This document shows positions 6,214 through 11,096 of a stretch of 11,096 nt of DNA, in pieces. The stretch's first letter is position 1; every line of letters starts with the position of its first letter. The notes beneath the pieces were generated by a model. It made no database searches. It worked only from the letters and a program-made list of their open reading frames with translations, and was not told where the DNA came from. Source of the DNA: an uncultured Faecalibacterium sp. (lineage in GTDB: Bacteria > Bacillota > Clostridia > Oscillospirales > Ruminococcaceae); the NCBI GenBank assembly GCA_934561485.1, contig CAKTGS010000066.1:1-11096 (forward strand). The letters run 5' to 3'. A program made the translations under genes and the position numbers.

Positions 6214-6281
6214 GTTCCCCCTTTTGGCTTCGCCATCTTCCCCCGGCCGGGGGAAGCCGGGCCAGAGAGGGGGACTTTTTT
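6214..6281 (+). repeat. Palindromic repeat with terminator-like end
   Basis: The outer stem GTTCCCCC (6214-6221) pairs with GGGGGAC (6269-6275) and is followed at once by six T (6276-6281). Inside are a small GGC-TTC-GCC hairpin (6226-6234) and a perfect 20-bp palindrome with arms CTTCCCCCGG (6237-6256). The palindrome differs at one base from the one at 10114-10133. In the plus direction this has the form of an intrinsic terminator, so it could reduce transcription into the ATPase. Confidence 0.65.
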
Positions 6282-6293
6282 AAAGCATTTTTC

Positions 6294-6462
6294 GGTGGAA
6301 AGATTCGGCGGTTTTCAACACTTTCCACGTACTTTTCCACACCGTTCGCGGAAAACTTGAAAAAGAAACGTGGAAAAGCAGATTTCCTGCGGGAAAAAGC
6401 TGTGGAAAACCTGGGTAAAACTGTGGAATCCGTTGTTTCATGGGGAAAAATCGTGGAAAATC
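6294..6462. repeat. Cluster of TGTGGAAA-like words
   Basis: Copies of (T/C/G)GTGGAAA occur at 6295-6302, 6369-6378, 6401-6410, 6422-6431 (variant TGTGGAATCC) and 6453-6462 on the plus strand, and as the complement at 6321-6329 and 6332-6341. CTTTTCCAC (6332-6340) can pair with GTGGAAAAG (6370-6378) as a 9-bp stem. TTTTCCACA differs by one base from the DnaA box TTATCCACA, but no replication genes are near. Confidence 0.55.
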
Positions 6463-6515
6463 CCCCGCCCGCCGCAGCGGATGCGGCCCAAAAATCCAGG
6501 AAAAAGGAGATTTTT

Positions 6516-8408
6516 ATGAACAAAAAGCAGAAGAAAACCCTGTACCGGATCATTGCTGCTCTGGTGCTGGTGCTCATCCTCAAGCTGCTGCCCCAGTTCC
6601 CCACACCGGTGGAACTGCTGCTGTACTGCATCCCCTACCTTGTGGTGGGCTGGGATGTGCTGCGCAAGGCCCTGCTGGGCATCAAGAACCGCCAGCCCTT
6701 TGACGAGTGCTTCCTGATGGCGGTGGCCACCGTGGGTGCCTTTGCACTGGGCGACTATGTGGAAGGCTGCGCCGTTATCATCTTCTATCAGATCGGCGAG
6801 CTGTTCCAGAGCGTGGCCGTGGGCAAGAGCCGCAAGAGCATCAGCGCCCTGATGGACATCCGCCCGGACTACGCCAACATTGAGGACGAGGACGGCAAGC
6901 TGGAGCAGGTGGACCCCGATGACGTGGAGGTCGGCACCGTGATCGTGGTGCAGCCCGGCGAGCGGGTGCCCATTGACGGTGTGATCGTAGAGGGTGCTTC
7001 GGCCCTGAACACCGCCGCTCTGACCGGCGAGAGCCTGCCCCGGGACGTGAAGGCCGGGGATGAAGTGATCAGCGGCTGCGTGAACATGACCGGCCTGCTG
7101 AAGGTGCAGACCACCAAGGAATTCGGAGAATCCACGGTGTCCAAGATCCTGGACCTGGTGGAAAATTCCAGCATGAAAAAGGCCCGTGCCGAAAACTTTA
7201 TCACCCGCTTTGCCCGGGTGTATACCCCGGCGGTGTGCTATGGTGCCCTGGCTCTGGCCATCATTCCGCCCGTTGTGCTGCTGCTCATGGGCCAGCCCGC
7301 CCGCTTCGGCGACTGGGTCTACCGCGCTTTGACCTTCCTGGTCATCAGCTGCCCCTGCGCTCTGGTCATCAGCATTCCTCTGAGCTTCTTTGGCGGCATC
7401 GGCGGTGCTTCCACCTGCGGCATCTTGGTCAAGGGTTCTACGTATCTGGAAGAACTGGCCCGTACCGGCGTTGTAGTGTTTGATAAAACCGGCACCCTGA
7501 CCCAGGGCACCTTCAAGGTCACCGGCATCTACCCCGCAGAGGGCGTGACGGAAGAGCAGCTGGTGGAAGCCGGTGCCCTGGCCGAGAGCTGGTCCAAGCA
7601 CCCCATTTCCCTGAGCATCAAGGCCGCCTATGGCAAGGACATTGACGCCAGCCGCGTCACCAATGTACAGGAGCTTGGCGGCCACGGCGTCACCGCCAAG
7701 GTGGACGGCAAGGCGGTTGCCGCCGGCAATGCCCGCCTGATGGAAAAGCTGGGCCTGACCACCCCCGCCGTCAGCGAGACCGGCACCATCGTGCATGTTG
7801 CCATTGACGGCAAGTATGCCGGTCACCTGCTGATCGCTGATGTGGTCAAACCCCACAGCGCCAAGGCCATCCGCGCCCTGAAGGAGGCCGGCGTGCGCAA
7901 GACGGTGATGCTTACCGGCGATGCCGAGCCGGTGGCAAAGGCTGTTTCTGCAGAGCTGGGCCTGGACGAATACCATGCCGGCCTGCTGCCCGCCGACAAG
8001 GTGGATCAGATGGAAAAGCTGCTGGCCGCAAAGCAGCCCAAGGAAAACCTGGCCTTTGTGGGTGACGGCATCAACGATGCCCCCGTGCTGTCCCGCGCCG
8101 ATGTGGGCATTGCCATGGGCGCCCTTGGCTCGGACGCCGCCATTGAAGCCGCCGATGTGGTGCTGATGGACGATGACCCGGCCAAGATCGCGCTGGCCAT
8201 GCGCATTGCCCGCCGCACCCTGAGCATTGTGTATCAGAACATCGTGTTTGCACTGGCCATCAAGTTTGCCTGCCTGCTGCTGGGCGCACTGGGCATGGCA
8301 AGCATGTGGACCGCCATCTTTGCCGATGTGGGTGTGATGGTGCTGGCCGTGCTCAACGCCACCCGCGCCCTGTACACCAAGGACCTTGCCCGCAAAAACG
8401 AGCCGTAA
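6516..8408 (+). CDS. P1B-type Zn/Cd/Pb efflux ATPase without HMA domain
   Basis: This 630-residue P-type ATPase pumps a divalent soft metal out across the cytoplasmic membrane. Seen in order: membrane helices from about residue 8; E64 in FDECF; actuator TGES (170-173); CPC in the membrane (279-281); phosphorylation site DKTGT (D323); HP motif (362-363); TGD (467-469); GDGIND (516-521); and K583 and D604 in the last two helices. CPC with K583 and D604, 21 residues apart as K693 and D714 in E. coli ZntA, marks the P1B-2 Zn/Cd/Pb class. The N-terminal HMA domain of ZntA is absent and is encoded separately by the gene at 5941. Start: ATG at 6516 with AAGGAG 6 nt upstream; the frame is open 53 codons further to a TTG at 6357, through repeat sequence with no ribosome site. 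A strong terminator follows. Confidence 0.95.
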   Translation: MNKKQKKTLYRIIAALVLVLILKLLPQFPTPVELLLYCIPYLVVGWDVLRKALLGIKNRQPFDECFLMAVATVGAFALGDYVEGCAVIIFYQIGELFQSVAVGKSRKSISALMDIRPDYANIEDEDGKLEQVDPDDVEVGTVIVVQPGERVPIDGVIVEGASALNTAALTGESLPRDVKAGDEVISGCVNMTGLLKVQTTKEFGESTVSKILDLVENSSMKKARAENFITRFARVYTPAVCYGALALAIIPPVVLLLMGQPARFGDWVYRALTFLVISCPCALVISIPLSFFGGIGGASTCGILVKGSTYLEELARTGVVVFDKTGTLTQGTFKVTGIYPAEGVTEEQLVEAGALAESWSKHPISLSIKAAYGKDIDASRVTNVQELGGHGVTAKVDGKAVAAGNARLMEKLGLTTPAVSETGTIVHVAIDGKYAGHLLIADVVKPHSAKAIRALKEAGVRKTVMLTGDAEPVAKAVSAELGLDEYHAGLLPADKVDQMEKLLAAKQPKENLAFVGDGINDAPVLSRADVGIAMGALGSDAAIEAADVVLMDDDPAKIALAMRIARRTLSIVYQNIVFALAIKFACLLLGALGMASMWTAIFADVGVMVLAVLNATRALYTKDLARKNEP

Positions 8409-8423
8409 GCCCCGCCGGGCATA

Positions 8424-8461
8424 AAAACAGGCCGCTGTGCAGTTGCACAGCGGCCTGTTTT
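8424..8461. terminator. Bidirectional Rho-independent terminator
   Basis: A perfect 17-bp stem (8424-8440 with 8445-8461, core CAGGCCGCTGTGC/GCACAGCGGCCTG) has a 4-nt loop and A/T flanks on both sides. It ends the ATPase operon on the plus strand and the convergent acidic-protein gene on the minus strand. Confidence 0.95.
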
Positions 8462-8482
8462 GTTTCCGGAATGATGGAACGA

Positions 8483-8944
8483 TCAGCCTTTGCAGCCCTG
8501 CTCTTCCCAGTCGCCAAAGTCGCTGGCGTCCGCGATCTTGGTGGGGTCGAACTTGCCGTTTTCGTCCTTGGGTGCTTCGGCGGGGCCGACTTCCACAGGG
8601 TTGGGGTTCGGGGCCTCGGGGTCATACACCGGGCGCTCCTCGCTCTGGTTCGGCAGAGTCACCGGCTCCCCGGCTTCTGCGGGGGCCGGTTCTTCGGCAG
8701 GGGTCTCTGCGGGCTGCTCTGCCGGGGCGGACTCTGCAGCGGCTTTGGCTTCTCCTTCGGCCTCGGCATAGGCTTCGGCGGTTTTGGCGGCTTCCGCCGC
8801 GTCCTGCTCGGCGTCCTCGGGGAATTCCACCTGCTCCACATGGAGCGGGTCTTTCTGATTCAGAATCTTGTCCAGCACCACAATGGCAGCGCCGGTGGCG
8901 GCAACGGCCATGGCCGTGCCCAGGATACGGTACAGAGTTTTCAT
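8483..8944 (-). CDS. Membrane-anchored acidic Ala/Glu/Pro-rich hypothetical protein
   Basis: This 153-residue protein has one N-terminal hydrophobic segment (about 8-24, start MKTLYRILGTAMAVAATGAA) without a clear cleavage site, so it probably stays anchored with the rest outside. Residues 36-127 are low complexity, rich in Ala, Glu and Pro and strongly acidic. The end is more ordered: DPTKIADASDFGDWEEQGCKG (133-153), with a lone Cys151. I recognise no catalytic domain. An ideal AAGGAGG site lies 7 nt before the ATG. It follows the second G3E gene by 35 bp on the same strand and shares the convergent terminator, so it is probably in that operon. The acidic region might bind cations, but that is speculation. 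Confidence 0.8.
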   Translation of the reverse strand: MKTLYRILGTAMAVAATGAAIVVLDKILNQKDPLHVEQVEFPEDAEQDAAEAAKTAEAYAEAEGEAKAAAESAPAEQPAETPAEEPAPAEAGEPVTLPNQSEERPVYDPEAPNPNPVEVGPAEAPKDENGKFDPTKIADASDFGDWEEQGCKG

Positions 8945-8979
8945 GCCAGAACCTCCTTATTTGTTGAAAAATCAGATGG

Positions 8980-9942
8980 TTAAGAGAACGTTACGACCTC
9001 GTTCAGCGGCTTCTGGGCCGGTTCCACCGACAGGGCGGTGAGCACAGGGCCTTTGCCGCGGTAAATGTTGTGGAACTTGTAGCCCACCTTGGCGGTCACG
9101 GTGACCCAGCTGCGCTGTTCCAGCGCCTTGTAGCCATCGTAGCTGCAGGGGAAGCCCACAAACTGGATGTCCTGCACGCAGCAGGTCATGGCAAAGCGGC
9201 CGGGCACAAAGCTGTTTTTGCCGGCGCGGTTGGTCTGACACACCTGCGCCAGGAACTTGACCGTTTTGCCGGTGTACTTCTGCGGCTCGTCCTGGCAGTC
9301 CATGTACCAGATGCCAAAATCGTCATCGTGAATGTCAATGACGTCTGCGTTCACATCAAAGGGCAGCGGGTCGGGAATGTCGTCATAGGCCACGCTGCCG
9401 TCCTTGAACTCGTAGGCAATGTCGCACTTGCGGGAAGCCTGACGCACCAGCTTGTGCAGCTCCTGGCGGGCGGCATCGTTGTTCACGGCTTCGGCGCGGT
9501 TGAACACGATCAGCTCACTGCGGGCGATCTTGTCCAGCAGCAGGCTGCGCATGGAGTTGTCGCGGGCGTAGGTCAGGGCGGTGGTGCCGTCTGCAGTGGC
9601 GATGCACTGGTACACGATCCAGTTTTCGGGCAGAGCGTCTGCCAGCTCCTGCAGCAGCCACATGCCGTTGTACTCGATCACCACGCGGCCGGCGCCGGAT
9701 TCCTTTTCTAGCTTGGCCAGGTTCTGGGGGTTCAGCTCGGCCTTGTCCTCAAGGACCTTGACGGTCACACCGGGGAAGGCGAACTTTTTGGGGTCGTATT
9801 CTTCTTCGCCCTCTTCGCAGATCAGCAGCAGGGTCTTGTCGCCGGAGTCGAAGTTGGGGTCCTCAAAGGTTTCCTGAATGAACTTGGTCTTGCCGCTTTC
9901 CAGGAAGCCCACAAACAGGTAAACCGGAATTTCTTTTGCCAT
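8980..9942 (-). CDS. G3E (CobW/COG0523-like) GTPase fused to YcgQ/TIGR03943-like domain
   Basis: This 320-residue protein has two parts. Residues 1-195 resemble the G3E P-loop family: Walker A GFLESGKT (12-19), a Walker B-like RVVIEYNG (86-93) and LIVFNRAEAV (144-153) in place of NKxD. The CxCC metal motif of COG0523 proteins is missing; the place after the first strand has ICEEGEEEYD (41-50) instead. Residues about 207-311 resemble the C-terminal domain of YcgQ/TIGR03943: KYTGKTVKF (222-230), GRFAMTCCVQD (248-258), CSYD (266-269) and WVTVTAKV (279-286). G3E proteins insert or allocate metals and YcgQ partners a permease, so a metal-trafficking role is likely, though neither part is proven here. 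AAGGAGA lies about 10 nt before the ATG. It follows another G3E gene on the same strand and sits opposite a zinc efflux operon. Confidence 0.82.
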   Translation of the reverse strand: MAKEIPVYLFVGFLESGKTKFIQETFEDPNFDSGDKTLLLICEEGEEEYDPKKFAFPGVTVKVLEDKAELNPQNLAKLEKESGAGRVVIEYNGMWLLQELADALPENWIVYQCIATADGTTALTYARDNSMRSLLLDKIARSELIVFNRAEAVNNDAARQELHKLVRQASRKCDIAYEFKDGSVAYDDIPDPLPFDVNADVIDIHDDDFGIWYMDCQDEPQKYTGKTVKFLAQVCQTNRAGKNSFVPGRFAMTCCVQDIQFVGFPCSYDGYKALEQRSWVTVTAKVGYKFHNIYRGKGPVLTALSVEPAQKPLNEVVTFS

Positions 9943-10021
9943 AGGAATGGTTTCTCCTTATCAATATTTGCCTTTTGGACCATGAAAGTCAATTTCAAGG
10001 GATTTGCCGTTTTGGCAAAAG

Positions 10022-10136
10022 CCTTCACCCCTTGGGGGGAAGGTGGCGCGCAGCGCCGGATGAGGGGTGAACAGATGCTTGCCTGCGCCCTCATCAGTCA
10101 CCTGCGGTGACAGCTTCCCCCGACCGGGGGAAGCCT
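10022..10136. repeat. Composite palindromic repeat with five hairpins
   Basis: Five hairpins in tandem: CCTTC-CCCC/GGGG-GAAGG (10022-10043, one mismatch), GGCGC-gca-GCGCC (10045-10057), GATGAGGG with CCCTCATC (10059-10066 and 10088-10095), GTCACC-tgc-GGTGAC (10097-10111) and the 20-bp near-palindrome at 10114-10133. The fourth module recurs at 3961-3975 and the fifth at 6237-6256. It occupies the 248-bp gap between the two G3E genes, where I see no gene and no convincing promoter. Probably a non-autonomous dispersed element; it may also fold in mRNA. Confidence 0.75.
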
Positions 10137-10190
10137 TTAAGCGGAAAATTGAATTTCAGGAGGCTTTTATTTCTCCAATGTTAGAGAATT

Positions 10191-11096
10191 TTAGCAGCCG
10201 AACAGCTGGGCAATGGCCTTTTCGTTCAGCTTGGAGCCGATGACCACCAGCTTGCCGCCTACGTCTGCACCGCGGGCACGCACTTCCCACTCGCCGGGCA
10301 CGTAGTCGAACTCCAGCCAGCCGTCTGCGCCGCCGTCCACAATGCCCTTGCTGCGCAGGATCATGCCGTAATTGCCGGTGTCCAGCTCGGTGAGGGCATG
10401 CTCGATCTCTGCCTTGGTGAACTTGCGGGCCGTCTCCACGCCCCAGCTGGTGAACACCTCATCGGCATCGTGATCGTGATGATGGCCGCAGCAGCAGTGG
10501 CCATCGTGATCATGCTCGTCATGGTGATGCTCATGCTCGTCATGGTCATCGTCATCATCGTGATGATGATGGTGGCCGCAGCAGCAATGCTCGTCATGAT
10601 CCTCGTCATGGTCGTGGTGATGATGCTCATGTTCATCATGGTCATCTTCCTCGTCATGATCGTGGTGGTGATGCTCGTGCTCGTCCTCCTCGTCATCATC
10701 CTCGTGATCGTGGTGATGGCCGCAGCTGCACACACCGTTCTCATCGTAGTGATGATGGTGGTGATGATGCTCTTCTTCCTCGTCCTCGTGGGCGTGCTCC
10801 TCGTTGGCCTTGGCAGCCATGGCGATCAGCTCTGCCTTGAAGTCATCCTTGGTGGACATGGCGGTCAGGATCTGCGCACCGGTCAGGTCGTCCCATGCGG
10901 TGGTCACGATGGTAGCGGTGGGGTTCTTCTCGCGCAGCATTGCCACGGCAGCGGCGATCTTTTCCTCGCTGGCGGTCTGGGTGCGGCTGAGCAGGATGCA
11001 GCTTGCGTGGCTGATTTGATCATCGTAGAACTCGCCGAAGTTCTTCATATACATCTTGACCTTGTTCACATCGGCCACGGTGACAAAGCTGTTCAG
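10191..11096 (-). CDS. G3E (COG0523) GTPase with His/Cys-rich metal-binding insert, 5' part missing
   Basis: The frame stays open to the window edge, so only the last 301 residues are seen; the P-loop and any CxCC motif lie outside. The visible start LNSFVTVADVNKVKMYMKNF and QISHASCILLSRTQ match the middle of the G3E domain. A low-complexity region encoded by 10464-10796 (about 111 residues) contains roughly 45 His, many Asp/Glu and 8 Cys, with three CxCGHHH modules (one CSCGHHH, two CCCGHHH). A CobW_C-like domain follows (SWGVETARKFTKAEIEHALT onward, with GWLEFDYVPGEW) and the protein ends FGC. Such proteins are GTP-dependent metallochaperones or metal stores for Zn, Ni or Co; zinc is likely from the neighbouring zinc-type efflux operon. 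A GTG at 11078 is internal, not the start. Confidence 0.9.
   Translation of the reverse strand: MNSFVTVADVNKVKMYMKNFGEFYDDQISHASCILLSRTQTASEEKIAAAVAMLREKNPTATIVTTAWDDLTGAQILTAMSTKDDFKAELIAMAAKANEEHAHEDEEEEHHHHHHHYDENGVCSCGHHHDHEDDDEEDEHEHHHHDHDEEDDHDEHEHHHHDHDEDHDEHCCCGHHHHHDDDDDHDEHEHHHDEHDHDGHCCCGHHHDHDADEVFTSWGVETARKFTKAEIEHALTELDTGNYGMILRSKGIVDGGADGWLEFDYVPGEWEVRARGADVGGKLVVIGSKLNEKAIAQLFGC

Larger units (their letters stand above)
6163..6515. other. Non-coding leader between the HMA gene and the ATPase gene
   Basis: These 353 bp contain no supported gene. The left half holds a palindromic repeat that ends like a terminator (6214-6281). The right half holds seven copies of a TGTGGAAA-like word in both orientations (6294-6462). 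Reading frames cross the region on both strands, but they lack ribosome sites and their peptides look like translated repeats. The ATPase ribosome site (AAGGAG at 6504-6509) marks its end. Confidence 0.6.

Noticed and set aside
6294..6462. Possible replication origin from DnaA-box-like words
   Set aside because: No dnaA, dnaN or AT-rich unwinding region is present, and no copy matches TTATCCACA exactly; kept only as an unexplained repeat cluster.
6044..6631. Minus-strand frame of 195 codons across the HMA-ATPase gap
   Set aside because: It overlaps two real genes and reads the repeat words as Phe/Ser-rich peptide; no ribosome site or domain.
6438..7976. A 512-codon open frame on the minus strand
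   Set aside because: It lies opposite the ATPase gene, whose motifs are complete; the translation is low complexity without a ribosome site.
9954..9992. Promoter or Zur/Fur-type box before the G3E fusion gene (TTGACT, GCAAATATTGATAA)
   Set aside because: The -10 match is poor, the start would fall on the ribosome site, and the dyad is too weak for a Zur box.
10155..10190. Weak hairpin TTCTC/GAGAA after the His-rich G3E gene
   Set aside because: Only 5 bp with an 8-nt loop and no U-run, so it is not credible as a terminator.
10464..10796. Dense short repeats that could suggest a CRISPR or microsatellite array
   Set aside because: The repeats are CAT/GAT/GAG codon runs in frame with a G3E protein; there are no equal spacers and no direct repeat unit.

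Overview
The window (about 60% GC by eye) reads as chromosomal DNA of an anaerobic gut Firmicute of the Oscillospiraceae, in the Faecalibacterium/Gemmiger/Subdoligranulum range. This is an inference from the strong AGGAGG-type ribosome sites, the GC-rich codon use, the gene families, and the modular palindromic repeats in gaps between genes. No rRNA, tRNA, CRISPR array, insertion sequence or phage gene was seen.

Left part (1-3584, all minus strand): nhaC (Na+/H+ antiporter family), a MarR-type regulator, then azlC-azlD (branched-chain amino acid exporter) with ATGA overlap. The azlCD operon has its own extended -10 promoter carrying a small palindrome and ends in a hairpin at the left edge. 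A clean terminator separates marR from azlCD.

Middle (3585-5370): a 52-residue hypothetical gene (plus), a 134-bp inverted repeat element, a hot-dog thioesterase with the FlK catalytic residues (minus), and a divergent TIGR02206/TMEM164-like membrane protein (plus) ending in a strong terminator.

Right part (5371-11096) is a metal-homeostasis locus, most likely for zinc. On the plus strand a consensus promoter with a 9-8-9 operator drives an SmtB-type ArsR repressor, a free-standing HMA domain protein, and a P1B-type Zn/Cd/Pb efflux ATPase that lacks its own HMA domain. Between the HMA gene and the ATPase lies a 353-bp non-coding stretch with a terminator-like repeat and a cluster of TGTGGAAA words. 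A shared bidirectional terminator ends this unit and the convergent minus-strand set: a His/Cys-rich G3E (COG0523) GTPase cut by the window edge, a second, unusual G3E protein fused to a YcgQ/TIGR03943-like C-terminal domain, and an acidic Ala/Glu/Pro-rich membrane-anchored protein. The right part thus pairs metal-sensed efflux with putative metal insertion or storage proteins.

The strongest candidates for something little described are the G3E-YcgQ fusion without a CxCC motif, the CxCGHHH-modular His-rich G3E protein, and the repeat-laden leader of the efflux ATPase.
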